The notes beneath the pieces were generated by a model. That model worked only from the letters and a program-made list of their open reading frames with translations. It was not told the origin of the DNA and did no database searches. Source: Actinomycetes bacterium (GTDB lineage: Bacteria > Actinomycetota > Actinomycetes > S36-B12 > UBA10799). Taken from it: a DNA stretch of 11,877 bases. Below, piece by piece: positions 1-7,079 of this stretch. The DNA is taken from positions 1 to 11,877 of the forward strand of contig JAKOZM010000247.1 in the NCBI GenBank assembly GCA_029779995.1. The letters run 5' to 3'. The position numbers were made by a program, and so were the translations under genes. Each line of letters starts with the position of its first letter. Position 1 is the first letter of the stretch.

Positions 1-1
1 A

Positions 2-715
2 CGCAACGTCGTCATCGGCTGGACGGTCACCGTCGTGTTGGCCGCTGTGATGTTCGGGTCCGTGGCCCCGTCGATGACTGAACTCGCCGACGATTCCGCG
101 GGCAGCTTTGCGCAGGTTCTTGGTGGGACCGGTGTGGAGGCGCTGCTGTCGCTGCTGGTCACCATGACATCCCTGATCGTGACGGTGTTCGCGATCCAGA
201 CCACGGTGACGATGCGCCAGGACGAGGCCAGCGGCATCATTGAGGCTCAACTTGCCGGGGCAGTGTCGCGCACCCGATGGGCGGGGCAACGACTGCTGAT
301 CCCGGCCGTGGGATCGGCGGTGCTATTGCTGATCTCCGGCGCTTTGATCGGTGTTGGGTACGCCTCGGCCGGCGGCGGCGCGGACCTCACGGGGTCGCTC
401 ATGCTGGCCGCGCTGACCTACTGGCCGGCCGTCATGCTCTTGGCCGGGATCGCTGTCTTCCTGTTCGGCTGGCTGCCGCATTTCACCATCGCCGGGTCAT
501 GGGCGATCCTGGCCGCGATGTGGATTCTGGTGGTCTCCGGCGATGCGCTGAATGTGCCGCAGGCTGTGCTCGATGTGATGCCGTTCACCGCCACCCCGCA
601 CCAGCCGTTGGAACCCATGGCCTGGACCCCGGTCGTCCTGTTGGCCCTGGTCGGGCTGGGTCTGCTTTGGGCGGGCGTGTCGCGCTTCGGGCGCCGCGAT
701 ATCCAAACCGACTGA
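2..715 (+). CDS. ABC-2 type transporter permease, C-terminal part (partial)
   Basis: The reading frame is open from base 2, so the gene begins upstream of the window; only about 237 C-terminal residues are seen. At least five strongly hydrophobic stretches are visible (around VVLAAVMFGSVA, LLSLLVTMTSLIVTVFAI, LLIPAVGSAVLLLISGALIG, the stretch near YWPAVMLLAGIAVFLFGW, AGSWAILAAMWILVV, and a last helix near VVLLALVGLGLLWAG), ending with a basic tail. The cytoplasmic loop containing MRQDEASGIIEAQLAGAVSR, followed by RW, is typical of the actinobacterial permeases annotated as exporters of polyketide antibiotics, which work with a separate ATPase. The substrate cannot be deduced. The partner ATPase and any TetR regulator would lie upstream, outside the window. 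The membrane-permease call is firm; the family call is by pattern recognition of the loop. Confidence 0.75.
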   Translation, partial: RNVVIGWTVTVVLAAVMFGSVAPSMTELADDSAGSFAQVLGGTGVEALLSLLVTMTSLIVTVFAIQTTVTMRQDEASGIIEAQLAGAVSRTRWAGQRLLIPAVGSAVLLLISGALIGVGYASAGGGADLTGSLMLAALTYWPAVMLLAGIAVFLFGWLPHFTIAGSWAILAAMWILVVSGDALNVPQAVLDVMPFTATPHQPLEPMAWTPVVLLALVGLGLLWAGVSRFGRRDIQTD

Positions 716-725
716 ACGCCGGCCG

Positions 726-759
726 GGTCTGCGTTGCTGGGTAAACTTGGCCGCAGACC
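726..759. promoter_or_regulatory. Inverted repeat around a putative -10 box upstream of metG
   Basis: GGTCTGCG at 726-733 is exactly complementary to CGCAGACC at 752-759, separated by 18 bases. The spacer holds TAAACT (742-747), which fits an actinobacterial -10 (TANNNT). I see no good -35 at 16-18 bp. The right arm ends one base before the ribosome binding site. Read as RNA it could be a hairpin that ends the permease transcript or masks the metG leader; read as DNA it could be an operator. There is no U-run after it, so a standard intrinsic terminator is less likely. Confidence 0.45.
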
Positions 760-760
760 T

Positions 761-766
761 GAGGAG
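761..766 (+). promoter_or_regulatory. Ribosome binding site of metG
   Basis: GAGGAG lies 8 bases before the ATG at 775. This is the strongest Shine-Dalgarno match in the window and fixes the metG start. Confidence 0.8.
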
Positions 767-774
767 ACCCCCGC

Positions 775-2313
775 ATGAGCAAGGCGTTCTACGTCACGAC
801 GCCCATCTACTACGTCAACGACGCCCCCCACATCGGCCACGCGTACACCACCGTGGCCGGCGATGTTCTGACCCGCTGGCACCGGCAGCGGCAGGAGCAG
901 GTGTTCTACCTGACGGGCACCGACGAGCACGGGACGAAGGTGGAGCGCACGGCCGAGGAGCACGGGGTCAGCCCGCAGCAGTGGGCCGATCGCCTGGTCG
1001 AGGAGCACTGGAAGCCGGTGCTGCAGACCATCAACGCGCGCACCGACGACTTCATCCGTACCACCAGCGATCGCCACCGCATTGGGGTGCAGCGGTTCTG
1101 GGAGACCCTGCGGGACAACGGCTACGTGTACGAGGCCGATTTCGAAGGCCCGTACTGCGTCGGCTGCGAAGAGTTCAAGCGGCCCGGCGACCTCGTCGAC
1201 GGCAAATGCCCGATCCACGACCGTCCCGTGGAGATGCTGCACGAGTCGAACTACTTCTTCCAACTCGCCGCCTTCCAGCAGGCCCTCCTCGAGCATTACG
1301 AGCGGCATCCGGAGGCCGTCGAGCCCAAGAGCGCCTACAACGAGGTCGTGAGCTTCATCAAGCAGGGTCTCGAGGACATCTCGATGAGCCGCTCCAGCGT
1401 CGGCTGGGGCATCCCTTTGCCATGGGACGAGAAGCAGGTGGTGTACGTCTGGTTCGACGCACTGCTGAACTACATCACCGCCATCGGATATGGCCAGGAC
1501 GAGGCCACGTTCGATGCGACGTGGCCAGCGGACGTGCATCTGGTCGGCAAGGACATCCTGCGATTCCATGCGGTGTACTGGCCGGCGATGCTGATGGCAG
1601 CGGGATTGCCGCTGCCTGCGAAGGTGTTCGCGCACGGCTGGCTGCTGGTTGGGGGCGAGAAGATGTCCAAGAGCAAGCTCACCGGGATCGCCCCCGAGCA
1701 GATCACCGAGGATTTCGGCGTGGACGCCTTTCGGTACTACTTCCTGCGGGCGATCGCGTTCGGCCAGGACGGGTCGTTCTCCTGGGAGGACATGGCTGCG
1801 CGCTACACATCAGAACTGGCCAACGGCCTTGGCAACCTGGCCTCGCGGGGCACGGCCATGGTGATCAAGTACCGCAATGGCCTGTTGCCGGCGCCGGGTG
1901 ATTACACCAACGCCGACCTCGCGCTGCAGGAGCTGTTGGTGGCCAGCGCCGAACGGGCGGATGCAGCCATGCTCAAGCTCGACTTCAGCGGCGGGATCTT
2001 GGCCATCAAGACGTTCGTCGATGCAGTCAACGTGTACGTCACCGAGCAGCAGCCCTGGGTGTTGGCCAAGGATGAGGCGAACGCCTCCCGCCTGGACACC
2101 GTGCTGTACACGATCTGTGAGGCGCTGCGGGCGATCGCGGTCCTCTACCACCCGGTGATGCCCAAGGCCACAGAAGAGATGTGGGCCTGCCTCGGTCAGG
2201 CGGAGACGCTGGAGGGACGCAACGTCACGACCGTAGCGACCTGGGGGCAACTCGCGCCAAGCGCGACGATCACCAAGGGTGCTGCCCTGTTCCCGCGCCT
2301 GGAGACCACGTGA
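775..2313 (+). CDS. metG: Methionyl-tRNA synthetase
   Basis: Cytosolic class I aminoacyl-tRNA synthetase that charges tRNA-Met with methionine using ATP. The protein is 512 residues, normal for the short form without a C-terminal EMAP/Trbp-like tRNA-binding domain. The class I signature appears as APHIGH (residues 17-22) and the second ATP-binding loop as KMSKS (296-300). The connective insert carries one zinc knuckle: Cys128 and Cys131, then Cys145 and His148. This CxxC/CxxH arrangement matches the single-zinc Thermus thermophilus enzyme rather than the four-cysteine type. The conserved VYVWFDALLNY segment and an anticodon-binding helical domain (QQPWVLAK) follow. The start is fixed by a strong GAGGAG site 8 bp upstream. 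The stop overlaps the tatD GTG start by 4 bp, so the two are probably translationally coupled. Confidence 0.97.
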   Translation: MSKAFYVTTPIYYVNDAPHIGHAYTTVAGDVLTRWHRQRQEQVFYLTGTDEHGTKVERTAEEHGVSPQQWADRLVEEHWKPVLQTINARTDDFIRTTSDRHRIGVQRFWETLRDNGYVYEADFEGPYCVGCEEFKRPGDLVDGKCPIHDRPVEMLHESNYFFQLAAFQQALLEHYERHPEAVEPKSAYNEVVSFIKQGLEDISMSRSSVGWGIPLPWDEKQVVYVWFDALLNYITAIGYGQDEATFDATWPADVHLVGKDILRFHAVYWPAMLMAAGLPLPAKVFAHGWLLVGGEKMSKSKLTGIAPEQITEDFGVDAFRYYFLRAIAFGQDGSFSWEDMAARYTSELANGLGNLASRGTAMVIKYRNGLLPAPGDYTNADLALQELLVASAERADAAMLKLDFSGGILAIKTFVDAVNVYVTEQQPWVLAKDEANASRLDTVLYTICEALRAIAVLYHPVMPKATEEMWACLGQAETLEGRNVTTVATWGQLAPSATITKGAALFPRLETT

Positions 2314-3164
2314 GCCTTCCGCAGGGCTACCCGCCCCTGCCAGAACCGCTGCCCTCACCTGTCATCGACAGCCATTGCCACCTGGACATCGGCGCGCAGG
2401 GCCGGACCGGGGAGCCAGGCATGGACATCGAGGTGGCCCTGTCCGCTGCCGAGGCAGCCGGGATCGACGAGATCGTGCAGGTCGGCGTCGATGTGCCCAG
2501 CAGTCGGGAGTCCTTGAGGTTGGCGCAGGCCTGGCCGCAGATCCATGCGGCGGTGGCGCTGCATCCCAACGAGGCACCCCGGATCCACGCCGAACACGGT
2601 TCGTCAGTACTGGAGGGGGCCTGGCACGAGATCGCCGAGATGGCTGCCGATCCGCACGTGGTGGCTATCGGCGAGACCGGCATGGACTTCTTTCGCACCG
2701 ACGCCAGTGGCCGTGCCGCGCAGGAGGAATCGTTCCGTCGCCACATCGAGATCGCGAAGGACGTCGACAAGGCGTTGGTGATCCACGACCGGGACGCTCA
2801 CGGCGACATTCTGCGGATCGCTGACGATGCCGGGCCGCCCAGTCGCGTGGTGATGCACTGCTTCAGCGGAGACCCGGCCTTCGCTAGGGAGGTCAGTGAG
2901 CGCGGCTGGTACTGCTCGTTCGCCGGTGTGGTCACGTTCAAGAACGCCGCTGATCTGCGGGCCGCTCTCGACGTGGTGCCGCGCGATCGCATCCTGGTCG
3001 AGACTGATGCGCCCTACCTGGCGCCGATGCCCTATCGGGGCAAGCCGAATGCCAGCTACCTGATCCCATGGACCATGCGACTGATGTCCGAGCACCTCAA
3101 GGTCGACCTCGATGAGTTGTGCCGGCAGGTGCGGGCAAACACCATCGCAGCGTTTGGGCTGTAG
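2310..3164 (+). CDS. tatD: TatD family metal-dependent deoxyribonuclease
   Basis: TIM-barrel metallohydrolase of the TatD family, whose members act as 3'-5' exonucleases on single-stranded DNA or RNA in the cytoplasm; physiological roles differ by species. With the GTG start at 2310 the protein is 284 residues. The frame is open further upstream, but the GTG is preferred because it overlaps the metG stop as GTGA, has GGAG about 6 bp upstream, and gives the usual short actinobacterial leader (PPLPEPLPSP) before the first motif. Expected metal ligands are all present: His22 and His24 in IDSHCHLD, Glu122 in GETGMDF, His159 in VIHDRDAH, His183 in VMHCFSG and Asp233 in ETDAPYLAP. The following RGKPN segment is also typical. 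In mycobacteria rpfB follows tatD; here rsmA follows directly. Confidence 0.93.
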   Translation: MSLPQGYPPLPEPLPSPVIDSHCHLDIGAQGRTGEPGMDIEVALSAAEAAGIDEIVQVGVDVPSSRESLRLAQAWPQIHAAVALHPNEAPRIHAEHGSSVLEGAWHEIAEMAADPHVVAIGETGMDFFRTDASGRAAQEESFRRHIEIAKDVDKALVIHDRDAHGDILRIADDAGPPSRVVMHCFSGDPAFAREVSERGWYCSFAGVVTFKNAADLRAALDVVPRDRILVETDAPYLAPMPYRGKPNASYLIPWTMRLMSEHLKVDLDELCRQVRANTIAAFGL

Positions 3165-4007
3165 ATGGGGTTGCTGGGCCCGGCGCAGATCCGGGAACTG
3201 GCGGCCGAGTTGGACTTGCGGCCCACGAAGCGACTCGGGCAGAACTTCGTCATCGATCCGAACACGGTCCGGCGGATCGTTGCCCTGGCGGGGGTCCGGG
3301 CCGATGATTGGGTGCTGGAGGTCGGTCCGGGGCTGGGTTCATTGACCTTGGCGCTGCTGGATGCCGGCGCCCGGGTGCAAGCCGTCGAGATTGACGAACG
3401 GCTCGCGCGGCGACTGCCGCAGACGGTGGCCGATTTCGCCCCGGACGCAGAAGCCCGACTCGAGGTCCGGACCGAGGACGCGATGGTCATGCCTTCGGTG
3501 GGCGCTCCCACGAAGTTCGTGGCGAACCTGCCCTACAACACGGGCGTGCCGATCCTTCTCCATGTGATGGAGACCGTCGACAGCGTGCACTCGGGCGTGG
3601 TCATGGTTCAGCAGGAGGTGGCGCAGCGGTTGACGGCCGCGCCGGGCAGCCGGGTGTACGGCGTGCCCACCGTCAAGATGGCCTGGTGGGCGTCGGCTCG
3701 CAGTGCTGGCAAGGTTGGCACCGAGGTCTTCTGGCCGGCTCCCAACGTCCAATCTGGCCTGGTCGCGTTCGAGCGCCGAGCCGTGGACCAACCGGGATTA
3801 CGCGGACCCACGTTTGCCGCCATCGATGCCGCCTTCGCCCAGCGCCGCAAGATGCTGCGGTCGGCGTTGCGCGGTTGGGCCGCCCCGCTGGCTGCCGTGG
3901 ATGTGCTCCACGTGGCCGGTATCGACCCGGCCAGTCGTGGTGAGTCCTTGACCGTTGCGGACTTTCAAGCGCTCGCCAGCGCGAAGTCCGAGATGCTGCG
4001 CACCTAG
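3165..4007 (+). CDS. rsmA: 16S rRNA (adenine-N6,N6)-dimethyltransferase RsmA (KsgA)
   Basis: Transfers four methyl groups from S-adenosylmethionine to two adjacent adenines in the helix 45 loop of 16S rRNA, a late step in 30S subunit maturation. The protein is 280 residues, the normal size. The N-terminal LGQNFVID segment, the SAM-binding glycine loop EVGPGLGSL (Gly54, Gly56, Gly58), the acidic VEID strand and the catalytic motif IV NLPYN (residues 121-125) are all seen. The C-terminal helical domain carries [13 protein letters not shown], as usual in the family. The ATG sits immediately after the tatD TAG with no gap and only a weak purine-rich stretch upstream, so translation probably depends on coupling to tatD. 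Confidence 0.95.
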   Translation: MGLLGPAQIRELAAELDLRPTKRLGQNFVIDPNTVRRIVALAGVRADDWVLEVGPGLGSLTLALLDAGARVQAVEIDERLARRLPQTVADFAPDAEARLEVRTEDAMVMPSVGAPTKFVANLPYNTGVPILLHVMETVDSVHSGVVMVQQEVAQRLTAAPGSRVYGVPTVKMAWWASARSAGKVGTEVFWPAPNVQSGLVAFERRAVDQPGLRGPTFAAIDAAFAQRRKMLRSALRGWAAPLAAVDVLHVAGIDPASRGESLTVADFQALASAKSEMLRT

Positions 4008-4016
4008 CCTGGGGAC

Positions 4017-4925
4017 GTGTTTCCCCCCACTCACGTGACGGTGCTCGCGCCCGCCAAGATCAATCTGTATCTCGGGGTCGGACCGGTCCGGGCGGACGGC
4101 TATCACGGACTGGCAACTGTGTTCCAGGCGCTGGATCTCACCGATCAACTCACTGCGGTGATCGCAGAGGACGTGTCGCTGAGTGTGGATGATGAGGAGC
4201 TGCCTGACGGGCCGGAGAATCTTGCGGTAAAGGCCGCATTGCTGTTGCGGGAGCGATTCGAGATCACGGCCGGGGCGGCGATGAAGCTGACCAAGAACAT
4301 TCCCATCGCCGGCGGCATGGCCGGCGGATCGACGGACGCGGCTGCGGCCTTGGTCGCGTGTAATGCCCTGTGGGGGGCGCCGGCGACCCTTGCGCAGCTG
4401 GTGGAGCTCGGAGCTGAACTGGGGTCGGACGTCCCGTTCTGCCTGCACGGTGGCACTGCCTTGGGGTCCTCGCGGGGGGAGATCCTGACGCCGGTGCTGA
4501 CGACGGGCTCGTTCACCTGGGTGGTGGCGACGTCGTTCGGGAAGTTGTCCACGCCAGCGGTGTACAAGCGGTTCGACGAAATGGGTGGGGATGCGGCGGA
4601 CGTGCCTGTGGTGCCGGCGGCGATGATGGCCGCGCTGCGTGCGGGGGACCGGGAGGGGGTCGGTGCTGCCCTGCACAACGATTTGCAGCGGCCCGCGATC
4701 GCCCTCATGCCCGAGTTGGACATGCTGCTGGAGGCCGGCCGGGATTTCGGGGCGCTAGGGGCGATGGTGTCGGGGAGTGGACCGACGACGGTGTACCTGG
4801 CCCGCGACTACGACCACGGCCTGGAACTAGCGGTTTTGCTCATGACCACCGGGCTGTGCCGATCCACGAAGGTGGCTGGTGCTCCCGCCCATGGGGCCCG
4901 GGTCGTGCCGGAAGGCAACGGGTAA
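4017..4925 (+). CDS. ispE: 4-diphosphocytidyl-2-C-methyl-D-erythritol kinase
   Basis: GHMP-family kinase that phosphorylates 4-diphosphocytidyl-methylerythritol with ATP, the fourth step of the MEP pathway to isoprenoid precursors. The protein is 302 residues. Seen motifs are APAKINLYL with Lys14, RADGYH, the glycine-rich ATP loop PIAGGMAGGSTDAAAA (from residue 96), the catalytic-type Asp138 in GSDVPFCLHG, and the C-terminal SGSGPTTVYL loop. Lys14 and Asp138 correspond to the active-site pair known from E. coli IspE. The start is not certain: GTG 4017 has GGGG only 2 bp upstream, while GTG 4035 and GTG 4041 lie just inside the frame; I keep 4017 because it gives the usual 5-8 residues before the first strand. 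It lies 9 bp after rsmA and is probably in the same operon. Confidence 0.94.
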   Translation: MFPPTHVTVLAPAKINLYLGVGPVRADGYHGLATVFQALDLTDQLTAVIAEDVSLSVDDEELPDGPENLAVKAALLLRERFEITAGAAMKLTKNIPIAGGMAGGSTDAAAALVACNALWGAPATLAQLVELGAELGSDVPFCLHGGTALGSSRGEILTPVLTTGSFTWVVATSFGKLSTPAVYKRFDEMGGDAADVPVVPAAMMAALRAGDREGVGAALHNDLQRPAIALMPELDMLLEAGRDFGALGAMVSGSGPTTVYLARDYDHGLELAVLLMTTGLCRSTKVAGAPAHGARVVPEGNG

Positions 4926-4928
4926 TCT
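4923..4928 (+). promoter_or_regulatory. Possible -10 box for tRNA-Gln overlapping the ispE stop
   Basis: TAATCT fits the TANNNT -10 pattern and contains the ispE TAA stop codon. It ends 9 bases before the mature tRNA 5' end, which would allow a transcript with a leader of about 3 bases. No convincing -35 lies 16-18 bp upstream, so co-transcription with ispE and processing is an equally good explanation. Confidence 0.3.
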
Positions 4929-4937
4929 GACATTGAT

Positions 4938-5009
4938 TCCCCGTTGGTGTAATCGGCAACACTACTGGTTTTGGTCCAGTCATTCCAGGTTCGAGTCCTG
5001 GGCGGGGAG
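4938..5009 (+). tRNA. tRNA-Gln (anticodon UUG)
   Basis: A full cloverleaf can be folded by eye. The acceptor stem is TCCCCGT (4938-4944) with GCGGGGA (5002-5008), including one G-U pair. The D stem is GTGT/ACAC (4947-4950, 4959-4962). The anticodon stem is ACTGG/CCAGT (4964-4968, 4976-4980) with loop TTTTGGT and anticodon TTG at 4971-4973. The T arm is CCAGG, TTCGAGT, CCTGG (4985-5001). The discriminator base is G5009 and no CCA is encoded. The U-rich anticodon loop and weak first acceptor pair (U-A) are typical of glutamine tRNAs. It lies 12 bp after ispE. Confidence 0.95.
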
Positions 5010-5067
5010 CCCTTGAAATGGCTGGTTGGTGACCTCAATCCCGCCTTCCATGCCCTGCGTGCAGCGA
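5010..5067. other. Short gap after tRNA-Gln without recognised features
   Basis: These 58 bases between the tRNA and the presumed IS end hold no reading frame that looks coding, no clear terminator hairpin with a U-run, and no repeat of the tRNA 3' end. Confidence 0.5.
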
Positions 5068-5650
5068 TGAACCGCCCTGGGTTCTGTCCCGCTCTCACAC
5101 GGGTTGCGGTTCCTCGGTGAGGGCCGCGTAGTGGGCTTGTTCGTATTCGATCGGGGTGAGATACCTCAGGCAAGTGTGTAGCCTGCGGTTGTTGTACCAG
5201 TCGACCCGGCCGGCAGTGGCGTACTCGATGTCGGCAGGGGTTTTGATCGGTCCTTCGTGGAAGACGGTCGTGCCGATGCATTCGGTCTTGTACAGCCCGA
5301 TGATGGTCTCCATCAGGGCGTTGTCGGACGTGTCACCCACGGTGCCGATCGAGGGCCGGATGCCTTCGATCTGGCAGTGCTCGGTGAACCGCATCGAGGT
5401 GTACCGCGACCCGGCGTCGGAGTGAGCGATCAGCTGCCCGGGCACCGGTACACGGCCTTGACGGTCGCGTGACCACGCCATCCGCAGCGGGGTGCTGACC
5501 AGGTCGGTGAGCTTTGACGTTTGCCGTGCCAGTCCCCGATCATCTGGGCGAACGCATCGACGACGAACGCGACGTACACGAATCCGGCCCACGTGGTGCA
5601 GTAGGTGAAGTCCGTCAAGGTGTGAGCGGTTTGCGGCCTCAGAACTGCGG
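5068..5650 (-). mobile_element. Degenerate IS3-family insertion sequence remnant
   Basis: The element is read on the - strand. Its transposase-3' end is taken at about 5068, where the + strand begins TGAACCGCCCTGGG, which resembles ends of actinobacterial IS3-family elements; this assignment is from memory of such ends and is tentative. The catalytic half of orfB is recognisable (see the pseudogene entry). The 5' half of the element, meaning orfA, the helix-turn-helix part of orfB and the other terminal repeat, is absent. Recognisable homology fades near 5640-5650, where the coding frame is broken again before the first catalytic Asp. No target-site duplication can be judged with one end missing. 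Confidence 0.75.
5095..5618 (-). pseudogene. IS3-family transposase (orfB, rve/DDE integrase core), frameshifted and 5'-truncated
   Basis: Two frames must be joined to read the integrase core. The upstream frame (from 5618 to about 5530) gives TDFTY and GFVYVAFVVDAFAQ, with the first catalytic Asp at 5610-5612. The downstream frame (from about 5530 to the stop at 5095) gives LTDLVSTPLRMAW, IAHSDAGSRYTS with the second Asp at 5416-5418, and DNALMET with the Glu at 5308-5310. That is the D(35)E spacing of IS3-family enzymes. The C-terminal VDWYNNRRLH and LTPIEYE signature closes it. The frame changes where the sequence around DWHGKRQ meets ARQTSKLTD, and another break precedes TDFTY near 5619-5640. 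It cannot make an active transposase unless a programmed shift occurred, which is unlikely inside the catalytic domain. Confidence 0.85.
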
Positions 5651-5801
5651 TGGATGATCCCTCACGAATGGATTGTCTTGTCGTACCTGTGTGCGACGGT
5701 GGGGATGTTGGTCGGGTTGTGCACAGGGCGCTGGTTCTGGCCGCGGAACTTGTCGGTGGTGGGTGTCAGGGTCTGGGCAGATGGAAAGGGGGTGGTGTGG
5801 G
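5651..5801. other. Gap between IS remnant and DUF222-HNH gene
   Basis: Most of this stretch (from 5673) is open in the frame of the HNH gene, but its translation is rich in Trp, Cys, Gly and Arg and does not resemble the family's N-terminus, so it is taken as the 5' flank. AAGGGGG at 5786-5792 is the likely ribosome binding site. No convincing -35/-10 pair was found. Confidence 0.45.
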
Positions 5802-7022
5802 GTGGATGGGCCGGGGTTCTTTGAGTTGTCGCGGCCGGGGCGGCGGCGGGTGCGGATTCGTGAGCAGGTGGCGTCGGTGGTGCCGGCGGTGTTCGCCGAA
5901 GTGGAGGCGCTGATCGATGCGCTGCCGGATCCTGCCGATTTGTGTGCTGAGGAGCGGGCGGGGGTGGTGCAGGCGGCGGCGCGGTTGTCGGGGCGGTTGC
6001 AGGCGGTGGTGGCGGCGACGGCGGCGAGCGCTGATGATGCTGGTGATGCCCGGTTGTTCGCGGCAGGGTCGACCGGGGTGTTGGTGGCGGCGTTGACGGG
6101 GGTGGATCCGGCCGGTGGCAGCGCGATGCTGCGGCTGGGGGTGACGATGGCAGCGTTGCCGGCGGTGGGGGCGGCGTTCGCGGCGGGGCGGATCGGGGCC
6201 GGGCATGTGCGGGTGTTGGCCCGCGCTGCTGATGGGGTGGACGGCTATGCGCAGATCGAGGAGGCGTTGATCGAGGTGGCGGTGCTGGCTTCGCCGGGGG
6301 AGTTGGCCACGATCGTGGATGTGTTGATCGAGCAGTCCCGCCCGGAGTATCTGAATGGGCAGGAGGCGGTCCGGCACCGTAAGCGGGGGGTGTCGTTGAC
6401 GGAGTTGCCCAACGGCATGTTCAGGCTGGTCGGGTTGTTGGACACGGTGGCTGGGCAGCGGCTGCGTGATGCGTTGGTGGCGGCGATGGACGGCGCCCAG
6501 GCCGGTGATGTGCGCAGTCCGCAGCAGCGCCGCGCGGATGCCTTGGATGATGTGGTCGCGGCGGGGGTGGCGTCGCGGCGGCCGTTGGGGGTCAACGGTC
6601 TGACGGTGACGGTGGATGTGGCGGGGCTACCCGAGGCGGTGGGGGCGCGGCTGGGTCAGGACACCCCGATCGGCAGTGACCTGTTTGATCTGTTGACGTG
6701 TACCGCGGTCGTGAATGTGTTGCTGGGGGTGACCCGAGGGACCAGGTTCATCCCGTTGCAGTTGGCGCGGGCCGCGCGGCGGGCTTCGGCGGCGCAGTGG
6801 GTGGCGCTGGCGGTGCGGGACAAGGGGTGTGTGCGCTGCGGGCGGGAGGTGCGGTACACCCAGGCCCACCATGTGGTGCATTGGCGTCATGGTGGCGGCA
6901 CCGATCTGGACAATTTGTGCCTGTTGTGTGGGCGCTGCCATACCGATCTGCACCAGGGCCGGTTCAGCATCGTGATGGTCGATGGCAGCCCGCAAGTCAG
7001 CGTCACCGGTCGAAGACCCTAG
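5802..7022 (+). CDS. DUF222 / HNH endonuclease domain protein (13E12-type)
   Basis: Member of the abundant actinobacterial family with an N-terminal DUF222 region and a C-terminal HNH nuclease fold; its biological role is not established. From GTG 5802 the protein is 406 residues. The N-terminal two thirds are Ala/Val/Leu-rich helices (for example RAGVVQAAARLSGRLQAVVA, and GHVRVLARA). The HNH module has paired cysteines Cys343/Cys346 and Cys376/Cys379 for structural zinc, His356-His357 in AHHVVHW, Asn371 in LDNLCLLC, and His380 and His384. The frame is open back to 5673; GTG 5802 is preferred because AAGGGGG lies 9 bp upstream and the protein then starts MDGPGFFEL, while ATG 5781 is the alternative. 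Wobble positions are unusually G-rich (GGG, GTG, GCG, TTG) compared with the C-rich housekeeping genes. It is next to an IS remnant, and related genes are often present in several copies. Confidence 0.88.
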   Translation: MDGPGFFELSRPGRRRVRIREQVASVVPAVFAEVEALIDALPDPADLCAEERAGVVQAAARLSGRLQAVVAATAASADDAGDARLFAAGSTGVLVAALTGVDPAGGSAMLRLGVTMAALPAVGAAFAAGRIGAGHVRVLARAADGVDGYAQIEEALIEVAVLASPGELATIVDVLIEQSRPEYLNGQEAVRHRKRGVSLTELPNGMFRLVGLLDTVAGQRLRDALVAAMDGAQAGDVRSPQQRRADALDDVVAAGVASRRPLGVNGLTVTVDVAGLPEAVGARLGQDTPIGSDLFDLLTCTAVVNVLLGVTRGTRFIPLQLARAARRASAAQWVALAVRDKGCVRCGREVRYTQAHHVVHWRHGGGTDLDNLCLLCGRCHTDLHQGRFSIVMVDGSPQVSVTGRRP

Positions 7023-7026
7023 CCGA

Positions 7027-7043
7027 CCCCGGAACCCCCGGGG
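7027..7043. terminator. Possible bidirectional hairpin between convergent genes
   Basis: CCCCGG (7027-7032) and CCGGGG (7038-7043) form a perfect 6-bp GC stem with a 5-base loop, within the 57-bp gap between the convergent HNH and membrane protein genes. No U-run follows on either strand, so termination is an inference from position. Confidence 0.35.
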
Positions 7044-7079
7044 CCGGCACCAGTAGCGCATGGCTCCTGATCTTGGGCT

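Noticed and set aside
716..774. T-box or SAM riboswitch before metG
   Set aside because: The gap is only 59 bases, with no room for the conserved T-box or SAM riboswitch structures; only the simple inverted repeat is present.
418..1635. Long - strand open frame across the permease end and metG
   Set aside because: It is antisense to two well supported genes, and its His/Arg/Val-rich translation is a mirror of high-GC codon structure with no recognisable domain.
747..1901. Alternative + strand frame inside metG
   Set aside because: Arg-rich translation in another frame of metG; metG has all its signature motifs.
5530..5540. Programmed frameshift in the IS3 transposase
   Set aside because: IS3 programmed shifts occur between orfA and orfB, not inside the DDE core; no slippery A-run is seen here, so decay is more likely.
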